The notes under the pieces were generated by a model. That model was given only the letters and a program-made list of their open reading frames with translations. It was not told the DNA's origin and did not search any database. Positions 1-8,524 of a stretch of DNA of 64,000 nucleotides are shown one piece after another (position 1 is the stretch's first letter; each line of letters opens with the position of its first letter). This DNA is from Streptomyces sp. NBC_00193 (GTDB lineage: Bacteria; Actinomycetota; Actinomycetes; Streptomycetales; Streptomycetaceae), in contig NZ_JAPEMM010000002.1 in the NCBI RefSeq assembly GCF_026342735.1, positions 248,001-312,000 on the forward strand. Reading direction: 5' to 3'. A program made the translations under genes and the position numbers.

Positions 1-1678
1 CGGCGCCACCAAGGTGACCGTGCCCGCAGGGGGCCGGGCCGAGGTCGACCTGGCGGCCGACACCCGGCTCGGCGACGTCGACGGCGCGTTCTCCGCCTAC
101 GTCACCGCCACCGGCGGCGGCCAGTCCGTCCGTACGGGCGCGGCGGCCGTCCGCGAGGCCGAGGCGTACGACGTCACCATCACGACCGTCGACCGCGACG
201 GCGCCCCTGCCCGCGAGTTCTCCCACTCCCTGTTCGGCATCGGCGGCGCCGCCGACGGCATATGGACGGGGGTGAGCAACGAGTCCGCCTCCGGCACCCT
301 GCGTCTGCCCAAGGGCACCTACGCCCTCCACGGCGCCGTGTACCAGGACGGCTCGGACCTCGCCAAGGGCGTCGACTGGCTGGTCCAGCCGCGGCTGGAG
401 GTCGCCGGAACCACCAAGGTCACGGTCGACGCACGCACAGCGAAGCCGGTGGACATCACCGTTCCCGGTCTGGCCACGGCCGACTTCGCCCTGCCGTACT
501 ACCAGCAGAAGGTCGGCGAAGGCCACCTCGGCAGCGGATGGGTCCTGCCCAAGGGGTACACCGGGTTCCGCTCCGCCCACATGGGGCCGGCGGTGACCGA
601 CGGCTCGCTCACGCAGAGCTGGCTCGCTACCTTCATCAAGGACCCGGCCACCCAGTACAACGTCGCCCTCGGCGGCGTGACGAAGCGTCTCGCCACCGGG
701 TACACGCGGCACCTGAAGGCGACCCAGCTGGCGAAGCTCTCCGTGGACATGGGCGCGCCCGCCCCCGGCAAGTCCGGCTACGCCTACGCCGCCCCCACCC
801 TGCCCGGCATGTCCCAGGGCGACTTCTACGGGGCCAACCAGCCCGCTCCCGGCACCCGTACGCTCATGCTCTCCGCCCTCGACGGCGCCACCTGGCGCAC
901 CGGGTTCTGGCAGCTCGGCGCCCCCGACGGGGACGGCAACCAGGGCATCGAGGCGGACCTGGCCGCCCTGGAGCCGAAGCGCTACGCGGCCGGCTCCTCC
1001 CACCGCGAGACCTTCAACACCGGAGTCTTCTCACCGCTCCTGGGCGCCCCGGGCCTGGGCGTGTTCCGCAGCGCACCCGACCCGGAGACGGGCAAGCAGA
1101 CCATCACGGGCGCGGTGCCGCTGTTCGGCGACGGCGCCGGCCACGCGGGTTCCTCGGCGCTCACCAAGACCGCCACCACCCTGTACCGCAACGGCATCAA
1201 GGTCGCCGAGAACGAGGACCCGCTGAGCGGCTGGGAGCCCTTCACGGTCGACGGCGCCGACGCCGAATACCGGCTGGCCACCTCCGTGGAGCGGTCCCCG
1301 GACGTCTCCGCCGTCTCCACCCGCATCGACACGAGCTTCACCTTCCGCTCGCGTCAGGTCGCTGCCCAAACCTCGCTCCCGGTCTCGACGGTGCGCTTCC
1401 GGGCCCCGCTCGACACCGCCTCCCGCGCCCCGGCGGGCAAGGTCACCCGGATCCCCGTGACCGTGCAGGGAGCGGCCTCCGGGAAGAACCTCAAGTCGCT
1501 CACGGTCTCCGTGAGCCTCGACGGCGGCACGACCTGGAAGAAGGTCAAGGTCACCGACGGCGCGATCTCCGTCCGGAACCCCGCGAAGGACCAGGGCATC
1601 TCCTTCCGGGCCCAGGTCACCGACAAGCAGGGCAACGTCTCCGAGGTCACGATCGTCAACGCCTACCTGGGCAAGTGA
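1..1678 (+). CDS. C-terminal part of a secreted subtilisin-like (S8) serine protease-type protein, 5' end outside window
   Basis: The frame is open to the left edge, so this is the last 558 or so residues of a longer protein. What remains is beta-rich, Gly/Thr-rich sequence without a visible catalytic triad. The last 90 residues form an Ig/sugar-binding-like module (VTVQGAASGKNLKSLTVSVS, then DGGTTWKKVKV) that ends in VTIVNAYLGK. Large Streptomyces secreted subtilases of about 1100-1250 residues carry this kind of C-terminal half, which is why I favour that family; the protease domain would lie upstream. The gene stops 250 bases before the next one. The assignment is an inference from the tail only; another large secreted multidomain protein is possible. 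Confidence 0.6.
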   Translation, partial: GATKVTVPAGGRAEVDLAADTRLGDVDGAFSAYVTATGGGQSVRTGAAAVREAEAYDVTITTVDRDGAPAREFSHSLFGIGGAADGIWTGVSNESASGTLRLPKGTYALHGAVYQDGSDLAKGVDWLVQPRLEVAGTTKVTVDARTAKPVDITVPGLATADFALPYYQQKVGEGHLGSGWVLPKGYTGFRSAHMGPAVTDGSLTQSWLATFIKDPATQYNVALGGVTKRLATGYTRHLKATQLAKLSVDMGAPAPGKSGYAYAAPTLPGMSQGDFYGANQPAPGTRTLMLSALDGATWRTGFWQLGAPDGDGNQGIEADLAALEPKRYAAGSSHRETFNTGVFSPLLGAPGLGVFRSAPDPETGKQTITGAVPLFGDGAGHAGSSALTKTATTLYRNGIKVAENEDPLSGWEPFTVDGADAEYRLATSVERSPDVSAVSTRIDTSFTFRSRQVAAQTSLPVSTVRFRAPLDTASRAPAGKVTRIPVTVQGAASGKNLKSLTVSVSLDGGTTWKKVKVTDGAISVRNPAKDQGISFRAQVTDKQGNVSEVTIVNAYLGK

Positions 1679-1927
1679 TCCCGCTTCTGATCCCGCTTCC
1701 CTGAGCCGACGGCTGGCGGGGACGCCGGTCCCCGGCCTTCCCCGAACCAGCCCGTTCACCCGCCCGCCCGCCCGCCACGACACGTGGCGGGCGGGCGCTC
1801 GGGCGTCCGGACCGCCGCCCACGGTGTTCCGCCGGGCCGCCGGTGGAGTGGGGGGAGGCCGGACTCCACCCCCATTTCCACCCTTGGGTCCAGGTGCCGC
1901 GGGCCGCCCCGTAGCAGCCTTGAGGAC

Positions 1928-2449
1928 ATGACAACGACCGAGTGGATCACCGACATCGCCCTCATCCTGATCGTCTTCCGGCAGCTTCGGGAAGGGCGGC
2001 TCGACCTCAAGTCCTTCCTGCTCCCGCTGGGGATCGTGGCCTTCGTGGCCTACTCGTACCTGGACACCATCCCCACCGCGGGCAACGACCTGGCGCTGAT
2101 CGCGGTCCTGGTGGGCGCGGGCGCCGCGCTCGGCATCGCGGGCGGCGTCTACACCCGGATCCGGACCGTCGACGGGCACGTCCTCATCAAGGCCGGAGTG
2201 GTGTCGGCGGTCCTGTGGGTCGTGGGCATGGGCGCGCGGATGGGCTTCCAGTTGTGGGTCGAGCACGGCGGCGGCGCCGATGTCGCCCGGTTCAGCGTCG
2301 ACCACCAGATCACCGGCGACAAGGCCTGGGTGGCGGCGTTCGTCCTCATGGCCCTGACCGAGGTGGTCACGCGGCTGGCGACGATCTTCGTCCGGAGCCG
2401 CACCCACACGGTGGTCCGCCCCGTGCCGGTGCTCGACCGCACGGCCTGA
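1928..2449 (+). CDS. small multi-pass membrane protein (CcdC/DUF1453-like)
   Basis: This 173-residue protein has about four or five hydrophobic segments: residues 5-17 (TDIALILIVFRQL), about 25-40, 45-70, 85-105 and 125-150. The ATG at 1928 is preceded by GAGGAC, a usable ribosome site; the upstream in-frame extension is Arg/Gly-rich low-complexity sequence and is unlikely to be coding. Length and topology resemble the DUF1453/CcdC-like membrane proteins often encoded beside two-component systems in Streptomyces. It ends 20 bases before a histidine kinase gene on the same strand, so it may belong to the same signalling unit. Function is unknown. Confidence 0.75.
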   Translation: MTTTEWITDIALILIVFRQLREGRLDLKSFLLPLGIVAFVAYSYLDTIPTAGNDLALIAVLVGAGAALGIAGGVYTRIRTVDGHVLIKAGVVSAVLWVVGMGARMGFQLWVEHGGGADVARFSVDHQITGDKAWVAAFVLMALTEVVTRLATIFVRSRTHTVVRPVPVLDRTA

Positions 2450-2469
2450 CCGTGCAGTATGTTCTGCGC

Positions 2470-3663
2470 ATGCCCCCGCGCGAGAGCCCTCCGTCCCCCG
2501 GGACGGCAGCCTCCCCGGAGGCCGCCCAGCGTCCGGTTCCCGGACAGGATCCGCGGGTCCGGTGGGCCATGACCCTGGCGGTCATCGCCGTCGGAGTCGT
2601 GACGATCCGGCCCATGGGCTTCAGCGGCCAGGGATTGGCCGTCCTCGTCCTCTTCGTGCTCAACACGGCAGCGCTACTGGCCCGGGGCCTGCCCGAGAAC
2701 GCCACGACCCAGCGGTTCGCCCCCGCCTGGCTGGCTGCCGGCGTCCTCGCGGCGGCCACCCTGATCGGTGTCAGCAGCAGTGGCACGGGCTACCTCTTCG
2801 CCTTCCTCCTCACCGGTCACATCGGATACCGGCTGGAGACCAGGTGGGCCCTGGCCCTCGCAGGACTCTGCAGCGCCCTCTGCGCCGGCGTCCTGTACCT
2901 CCACCTCGGGCCGGGAGGTCAGGAACTGCCCTGGGTACTCGGCCTCGCCACCGGCGCACCCGTCCTGATCGGCATCCTGAACCGCAGTCAGCGCCAGGCC
3001 GTACGGGCGGCGATCGCAGCGTCCGAGGCGGCCGAACGCGCCGCCCGGGCCGAGGCGCGGACGGCCGTGCTGAGCGAACGCGGCCGGATCGCGCGGGACG
3101 TGCACGACGTACTGGCGCACTCGCTGGCCGGGATCAACATGCAGCTGGAACTGACCGACGCGCTGATCGACACCGGCGACCTCGAGAAGGTCCGGGAGGC
3201 CAACTCCAAGGCTCACGCCCTGGTCAGGGAGAGCCTGAAGCAGGCGCAGTGGACCGTGCACGCGCTGCGCGAGGACGCGCTGCCGCTCGTGGAGAGCCTG
3301 GCCGCGATGGTCGAATCCTCGGGTCACCACGACGCCCTCACGGTCATCGGCACGGCCCGTGAGCTCCCGGCCCACGTGACCCAGAACCTGCTGCGGATCG
3401 CCCAGGAGGCACTGACCAACGCCGCCCGGCACGCGCCCGGAGGAGACGCCGGCGTGGAGCTGAGGTTCGCCGCGGCGTCGACGACGCTGACGGTCCGCAA
3501 CCGCCCCGGCACCCGCGAGGCGCACGCGGGGCCCGGCAGCGGGATGGGGCTGATCGGAATGCGCGAACGCGTCGCGCTCCTGGACGGAACCGTCACGGCG
3601 GGACCGGTCACCGAAGGGCCGGACCGGGGCGGCTGGCACGTGGAGGCAGTGATCCCGGGATGA
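2470..3663 (+). CDS. NarL-family sensor histidine kinase
   Basis: This 397-residue membrane kinase has N-terminal hydrophobic segments (about residues 33-155), a short coiled linker rich in Ala/Glu/Arg (about 170-200), a HisKA_3 dimerisation domain and a compact HATPase_c domain. The phospho-acceptor is H212 in RDVHDVLAHSL, followed by the N-box AQEALTNAARHA and the G-box GSGMGLIGMRERV. No extracellular ligand domain is visible, so the signal is probably sensed within the membrane. ATG 2470 is chosen because TATGTT ends seven bases upstream, a typical spacing for a leaderless actinobacterial transcript; GTG 2452 is a possible earlier start. The stop overlaps the start of the response regulator, so the two are translationally coupled. 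Confidence 0.93.
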   Translation: MPPRESPPSPGTAASPEAAQRPVPGQDPRVRWAMTLAVIAVGVVTIRPMGFSGQGLAVLVLFVLNTAALLARGLPENATTQRFAPAWLAAGVLAAATLIGVSSSGTGYLFAFLLTGHIGYRLETRWALALAGLCSALCAGVLYLHLGPGGQELPWVLGLATGAPVLIGILNRSQRQAVRAAIAASEAAERAARAEARTAVLSERGRIARDVHDVLAHSLAGINMQLELTDALIDTGDLEKVREANSKAHALVRESLKQAQWTVHALREDALPLVESLAAMVESSGHHDALTVIGTARELPAHVTQNLLRIAQEALTNAARHAPGGDAGVELRFAAASTTLTVRNRPGTREAHAGPGSGMGLIGMRERVALLDGTVTAGPVTEGPDRGGWHVEAVIPG

Positions 3664-4334
3664 GCGAACCGACCGAAGAGCAGCAGAAGGTGAGGGTGGT
3701 CGTCGCCGACGACCAGGCCGCCGTCCGGGAGCCGCTCGCCGCGGTGCTCGGCCTGTCCGGGGACATCGAGGTCGTCGCGGCCGCCGCGGACGGGACCGAG
3801 GTGCTGACGGCCGTCGCCGCCGGGCCCGTGGACGTGGTCCTGATGGACCTGAGGATGCCGGTCATGGACGGGATCGAGACGACCCGCCGCCTGAGCGAGC
3901 AGTACCCGCAGGTGGCCGTGGTGGTCCTCACCACGTTCGCCGACGACGACTCGATCCTGGGCGCACTGGGCGCGGGAGCCCGCGGGTACCTGACCAAGAA
4001 CGCGGGACGCCAGGACATCACCCGGGCCATCCGGGCCGCTGCGGCCGGCCAGTCCGTGCTCGACCGCGAGGTGCAGGACCGGCTGCTCGCCTCCGCCAGG
4101 AGCACGAACACGAAGGCCTCCGAACCGGGACCCGCCATGCCGGAGGACCTCACTCCCCGCGAGCGCGAGGTGCTCGCGCTGATCGGCCAGGGCCTGCCCA
4201 ACCGGGGGATCGCCGAGAGGCTCTTCATCAGCGAGGCCACCGTCAAGACCCACATCAACAACCTGTTCGCCAAAGCGGGCATCCGCGACCGGGCGGCCGC
4301 CGTCCGGCGCGCCATCGAGGCGGGTCTGGCCTGA
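3660..4334 (+). CDS. LuxR/NarL-family response regulator
   Basis: This 224-residue regulator has an N-terminal receiver domain (about residues 11-125) with acidic pocket D17/D18, phospho-acceptor D63 in LMDLRMPVMDG, and the conserved Lys in GYLTKNAG. A C-terminal LuxR-type helix-turn-helix follows (about 160-220; LTPREREVLALIGQG, then ISEATVKTHINNLFAK). The start codon overlaps the kinase stop as ATGA, so it is the cognate partner of that kinase. It presumably binds DNA as a phosphorylated dimer; targets are not evident. The flanking genes encode a membrane protein upstream and a secreted lipase downstream, either of which could be a target. Confidence 0.95.
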   Translation: MSEPTEEQQKVRVVVADDQAAVREPLAAVLGLSGDIEVVAAAADGTEVLTAVAAGPVDVVLMDLRMPVMDGIETTRRLSEQYPQVAVVVLTTFADDDSILGALGAGARGYLTKNAGRQDITRAIRAAAAGQSVLDREVQDRLLASARSTNTKASEPGPAMPEDLTPREREVLALIGQGLPNRGIAERLFISEATVKTHINNLFAKAGIRDRAAAVRRAIEAGLA

Positions 4335-4381
4335 CGCCGTCGCGTCCCTCCTTCCCGGGGCGTCTGCGGGCGCCCCGTCCA

Positions 4382-4424
4382 CGAGCGGGCTTCCACGGGT
4401 GGCATACCGGTGGAAGCACGCTCG
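4382..4424 (+). terminator. hairpin terminator after the two-component operon
   Basis: A 15-bp inverted repeat (CGAGCG..CTTCCAC pairing with GTGGAAG..CGCTCG, one internal mismatch) surrounds a 13-base loop, 48 bases after the response regulator stop. No T-run follows, as is usual in Streptomyces. Confidence 0.6.
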
Positions 4425-4463
4425 AAGCCCGCTGCAAGCCATGCCGCAACCCTGTTCACGCCC

Positions 4464-4504
4464 TTTACCTGCTGGTAACTTGCGGCGCGGTTACCACTGG
4501 TAAC
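4464..4504 (+). promoter_or_regulatory. paired GGTAA inverted repeats upstream of the secreted lipase
   Basis: Two related inverted repeats lie 42-81 bases before the lipase start: TTACC-TGCT-GGTAA at 4465-4478 and the perfect GTTACC-ACT-GGTAAC at 4490-4504. Spacing and symmetry fit a tandem operator for a dimeric regulator. The regulator is not identified. Confidence 0.5.
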
Positions 4505-4545
4505 GCATATCCCCCTGTGATCCATCAAGCGAATCCGAGGGACTC

Positions 4546-5913
4546 ATGCACCGCATCGCCATGGGGAAGCTGGCAACCGCACTGGCCACCACACTGGCCG
4601 TCACCGCCGTGACGGCCTCTACTGCCACCGCCGCCCCTGCCGGCCCTGCCACCACCACCGCCTCACCGACGGCGGCGGCCGCGGCGGACGACCCGTTCTA
4701 CACCTACGACGGCAGCACGCCCTTGTCCTCGTACGCACCCGGCACCGTGCTCAAGACCCGGACGCTGCAGTACCACGTCGTCGGCATCCCGACGCCGGTC
4801 AAGGCGATCCAGCTGCTCTTCCGCACCGTGGACGCACAGGGCCGCCCGTCCGCCGGGGTGACCTCGGTCGTGCGCAGCCTCACCGGGGACGGCAGCAGAG
4901 CCGTGTCGTACCAGTCGTTCTACGATTCCCTCAACCCGGCGGACTCGCCGTCCCGGGCCATCGCGGGCGACGTCTCGCTCGGGGGCCTGATCGCGAACGG
5001 CGAGTCCCTCCTCCTGGTGCCCCTGCTGCTGTCGGGCTACGACGTCATCATCCCGGACACCGAGGGACAGAGCGCCGACTTCGCGGCCGGACCGGAGTAC
5101 GGGACCACCACCCTGGACTCGATCCGGGCCGCGAGCCGCTCCCCGGAGACCGGCCTGAACTCCGCCACCCGGATCGGCCTGGCCGGCTATTCGGGCGGGG
5201 CCATCGCCACCCACTGGGCGGCCGCCCTCGCGCCGGGGTACGCGCCGGACGTCGACCGGAGACTCGTGGGCTACGCCGAGGGCGGGCTGCTCGTCGCCCC
5301 CGCGCACAACCTCAAGTACGTGAGCGGCAGCACGATCTGGGCCGGTGTCGCGCCCATGGCCGTCCTCGGGGCCGCACGCTCCTACGACATCGACTTCGCG
5401 CCCTACCTCAACAGCTACGGCGCGCAGGTGTTCAAGGAGCTCGAACGCGGGTCGATCATCAACGCCCTCGGCCAGTACCCGGGACTGACGTGGAAGAAGA
5501 TGGTGAAGCCGCAGTACGCGAACCCGAACTCGGTGCCCGCCTTCGTCGAGGCGGTGAACAAGCTCAACCTCGGCTCGGCCCCCACCCCGAGCGCCCCCGG
5601 GTTCATCGTGCAGGGCGGCGGGGGCGTCCTGGAGGGCACCTTCAGCAACCTCCCGGGCATCGGACGCGGTGACGGGGTCATGGTCGCGGGAGACGTGCGC
5701 GCGCTGGCCCGGCAGTACTGCGACAAGGGCAACACCTCGCTCAAGTACACGCAGTACGACCTGCTCAGCCATGTCGGCGCCGCCGTGCCGTGGGCGCCTT
5801 CCGCGCTGGGCTGGCTGAACGACAGGTTCGCGGGCAAGGCGGCCCCGTCCGACTGCGGCCGGATCCCTGCGGGCAACTCGCTCGCACCGGAGGTGGCCAC
5901 GACGGCGCCCTAG
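4546..5913 (+). CDS. secreted lipase of the LIP family (secretory lipase, PF03583-like)
   Basis: This 455-residue protein has a clear Sec signal peptide (basic MHRIAMGK start, hydrophobic core to about residue 27, Ala-x-Ala cleavage near 29-31) and an Ala/Thr linker. The alpha/beta-hydrolase fold carries the nucleophile elbow GYSGG (S216). The segment around DTEGQSADFAAGPEYG, and the gene length, match actinobacterial LIP-type triacylglycerol or steryl-ester lipases, which act outside the cell. A GAGGG ribosome site precedes ATG 4546; ATG 4561 is an alternative in-frame start. The promoter carries a striking pair of inverted repeats. It is the first of several exported hydrolases in this part of the window. 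Confidence 0.88.
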   Translation: MHRIAMGKLATALATTLAVTAVTASTATAAPAGPATTTASPTAAAAADDPFYTYDGSTPLSSYAPGTVLKTRTLQYHVVGIPTPVKAIQLLFRTVDAQGRPSAGVTSVVRSLTGDGSRAVSYQSFYDSLNPADSPSRAIAGDVSLGGLIANGESLLLVPLLLSGYDVIIPDTEGQSADFAAGPEYGTTTLDSIRAASRSPETGLNSATRIGLAGYSGGAIATHWAAALAPGYAPDVDRRLVGYAEGGLLVAPAHNLKYVSGSTIWAGVAPMAVLGAARSYDIDFAPYLNSYGAQVFKELERGSIINALGQYPGLTWKKMVKPQYANPNSVPAFVEAVNKLNLGSAPTPSAPGFIVQGGGGVLEGTFSNLPGIGRGDGVMVAGDVRALARQYCDKGNTSLKYTQYDLLSHVGAAVPWAPSALGWLNDRFAGKAAPSDCGRIPAGNSLAPEVATTAP

Positions 5914-6051
5914 CGGGCCCGTCGCGTCACGCGGCAGCGGGAGGGGCGACGAGCCGAGAGACGGTCCGTCACCCCTCCCGCGGCGGCCGTCGGTCGGCAA
6001 CGATTCCATTCCGCCGGAGGTAATCCGGCCAAAGGACTACCGGCGCGATGC

Positions 6052-6073
6052 GACATGTGAAATTTTACATGTC
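6052..6073 (+). promoter_or_regulatory. palindromic operator candidate upstream of the collagenase
   Basis: GACATGT and ACATGTC flank an 8-base spacer, 61 bases before the collagenase ATG. Written as CATGTGA-N4-TTACATG, it matches a second copy at 10218-10235, placed almost identically before another secreted-protein gene. Confidence 0.6.
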
Positions 6074-6133
6074 ACACATCAGTCGCCCGTGTATCCCAGC
6101 ACGCGGCCACAACGGCCCCGGAGGCCCCCGCAG

Positions 6134-8476
6134 ATGCATCCCTTCCGGATATCGAAGGCCACTACGCGCAGACTTCCCGCGCTGGGCGCAGCCGCCTTCC
6201 TTGCGCTCGGCCTGCTCGCGCCCCACAGTCAGGCCGCCTCCGCCGGCGCCACGCCCCCGGCCGGTGCGTACGCACGGGGAACCGCGGCCCCGGCGCCGCG
6301 GTCGATCCCGGTCCCCAAGTCGCCCGATGCGATGAGCAAGAGCTCGCGTTTCCGGATCTCCTCGCAGGACAGTGCCGAGGAGTCCGCCACCGCACCCGCC
6401 CCGACCGTCGAGCCCGTACGGCCGGCCAAGTCCGGCAAGGACGGCCGGCAGTCCTCGGCCGCTGCCGGGGACGAGTGCGGCGACCTCTCCGGCGTGATCA
6501 ACGCGACCGGCAGCACCCTGGTCCAGCAGCTCAAGGCACTCCCCCGGATCACCTGTACGTACCCGCTGTTCAGCCTCACCGGTGAGAACGCGCGCAAGGC
6601 CTTCAACGAAGCCCAGATGGTGACCGTCGCGAACGCGCTGCGCGATGCCTCGGCGACCTATTCGGGCGGCAACAGTGCCTCCGTCGGGCAGTTGGTGCTG
6701 TTCCTGCGGGCCGGGTACTACGTGCAGGACAACAACGGGGACGTCGTCGGCCCCTACGGCACGGCGCTCGACGGTGCCGCGCGCGGCGCGCTGGACGCCT
6801 TCTTCGCCTCCCCGCGCAGCAAGGACGTCACGGACGCCAACGGCGAGATCCTCAACGAGGTCGTCACCCTGATCGACAGCACCCACGCCGCCGGCCGCTA
6901 CGCCGGCGTCGTCAAGTGGATGCTCGGCAGCTACGACGGCACGTGGCCCGGCCAGATGAACCTCGCGATGCAGCACGTCGAGTGGGTCGTCGAGAACGGC
7001 TTCAAGGCCAAGAACGACGACCGCGGCTGGCGGGCCGCCCTCAAGGCGGACCCCACCATCCTCAACACCTGGGCAGGCTTCATCACGCGCAACGAAGCGC
7101 AGCTGAACCGCCTGGACGTCGTCAGCAACGTCGGTCGCTTCCTCGGCTACGCCCTGGACGTCCCCGAGCTCAAGGAGCGGCTCCGGCCGCTGCTCAAGGA
7201 CCTGATCAACCGTTACCCGAACGTCGGCCCCACCGCGCCGATCACCATGAACCTGGGCTGGTACACGCGCCAGTACGACCGGGGCAACTGCGCGGCCTAC
7301 GGCATCTGCGACCTGGGCGAGCGCGTGCTCCCGGCGATCCTGCCGATCCAGCACACGTGCACCCCGGGCCTGAAGATCCGCGCCCAGGACATGTCCCCCG
7401 GACAGCTGGCCGCCACCTGCACCAGCCTCGTCAACCAGGACGCCTACTTCCACCGGGTCATCGGCGACAAGGGCGCGATCCCCGGTGACGTGAACACCAA
7501 CCTCGAGGTCGTCGTCTTCGACGACTACACCAACTACTCGCTGTACGCGTGGGCCATCTACAACATCGACGTGGACAACGGCGGCATGTACGAGGAGGGC
7601 AACCCCGCCGCCGCCGGCAACCAGGCCCGGTTCATCGCCCACGAGGCCCACTGGCTGCGTCCGGACTTCCAGATCTGGAACCTCAACCACGAGTACACCC
7701 ACTACCTCGACGGCCGCTACAACATGGCGGGCGACTTCGAGGCCGGCATCGTCACGCCGACCATCTGGTGGGTCGAGGGCATCGCGGAGAACATCTCGTT
7801 CGGCTACCGGGGCGAGCGCAACGCCGACGCGATCGCCGAGGCCCGCAAGGGCACGTACAAGCTCAGCGACCTGTTCGACACCGTCTACGGTCAGGACGCG
7901 GACCCCGAGGTCAACTCGAACCGGGTCTACCGCTGGGGCTGGCTCGCGGTCCGCTACATGCTCCAGGCGCACCCCGCCGACGTCGAGACCGTGCTGGGCA
8001 AGTACCGCACCGGTGACTGGAACGGCGCCCGCACCTTCCTGAAGCAGACCATCGGCACCACCTACGACGCCGGTTTCGCCACCTGGCTGACGACGGCCTG
8101 CGCGACCAACGACTGCGGTCCCCTGCCGGAGGCCCCGTCCACCCCGCTGTGCACCATCGGCGACCCCCGCCAGTTCGACAAGAACTGCCGCCGGGACAAC
8201 CTCGCGGCCACCGCCGGCAACTACAGCTACCACTTCGTGTACCTGCCGGCCGGCGTCAAGCAGCTGACCATCACCAGCAGCGGCGGCACCGGCAATGCCG
8301 ACCTGTACTACGGCGGCAGCAGCTGGGCCACCACGAGCAGCTACCAGGCGAAGTCCACGAACGCCGGCAACGGCGAGACCCTGACGGTGGACAACCCGCC
8401 TTCCGGGTGGGTGTACTTCAGCCTCGCCGCCGCGCAGAGCTTCAGCGGGGTGAGCGTCTCCACGCAGTCCAAGTGA
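6134..8476 (+). CDS. secreted microbial collagenase, peptidase family M9, with C-terminal PPC domain
   Basis: This 780-residue exported zinc protease degrades collagen or gelatin. The signal peptide spans about residues 1-36 (basic start, Leu-rich core, A-S-A end) and is followed by a propeptide-like Ser/Pro/Lys stretch. The M9 activator and peptidase region follows, with HEYTH at 519-523 (zinc ligands H519 and H523, catalytic E520) and the downstream Glu ligand E548 in WWVEGIAE. The last 90 residues form a bacterial pre-peptidase C-terminal (PPC) beta-sandwich (NYSYHFVYLPAGVKQLTI), a collagen- or substrate-binding accessory domain. ATG 6134 is preferred to GTG 6089 because the signal peptide begins there and the operator lies about 60 bases upstream. 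The next gene converges on it across a strong shared terminator. Confidence 0.95.
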   Translation: MHPFRISKATTRRLPALGAAAFLALGLLAPHSQAASAGATPPAGAYARGTAAPAPRSIPVPKSPDAMSKSSRFRISSQDSAEESATAPAPTVEPVRPAKSGKDGRQSSAAAGDECGDLSGVINATGSTLVQQLKALPRITCTYPLFSLTGENARKAFNEAQMVTVANALRDASATYSGGNSASVGQLVLFLRAGYYVQDNNGDVVGPYGTALDGAARGALDAFFASPRSKDVTDANGEILNEVVTLIDSTHAAGRYAGVVKWMLGSYDGTWPGQMNLAMQHVEWVVENGFKAKNDDRGWRAALKADPTILNTWAGFITRNEAQLNRLDVVSNVGRFLGYALDVPELKERLRPLLKDLINRYPNVGPTAPITMNLGWYTRQYDRGNCAAYGICDLGERVLPAILPIQHTCTPGLKIRAQDMSPGQLAATCTSLVNQDAYFHRVIGDKGAIPGDVNTNLEVVVFDDYTNYSLYAWAIYNIDVDNGGMYEEGNPAAAGNQARFIAHEAHWLRPDFQIWNLNHEYTHYLDGRYNMAGDFEAGIVTPTIWWVEGIAENISFGYRGERNADAIAEARKGTYKLSDLFDTVYGQDADPEVNSNRVYRWGWLAVRYMLQAHPADVETVLGKYRTGDWNGARTFLKQTIGTTYDAGFATWLTTACATNDCGPLPEAPSTPLCTIGDPRQFDKNCRRDNLAATAGNYSYHFVYLPAGVKQLTITSSGGTGNADLYYGGSSWATTSSYQAKSTNAGNGETLTVDNPPSGWVYFSLAAAQSFSGVSVSTQSK

Positions 8477-8480
8477 GCCG

Positions 8481-8521
8481 GTCCGGCCGGTCCGCCCCGC
8501 GACGGGGCGGACCGGCCGGAC
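8481..8521 (+). terminator. bidirectional terminator between collagenase and beta-propeller gene
   Basis: A perfect 19-bp GC-rich stem with a 3-base CGA loop sits between the convergent stops at 8476 and 8525, so it can serve both genes. Confidence 0.85.
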
Positions 8522-8524
8522 GCC

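Noticed and set aside
6052..6073. Interpreting the CATGTGA palindrome as a Crp or Rex site
   Set aside because: Half-sites are separated by 4 bases, whereas Crp (TGTGA-N6-TCACA) and Streptomyces Rex sites need a longer or different centre.
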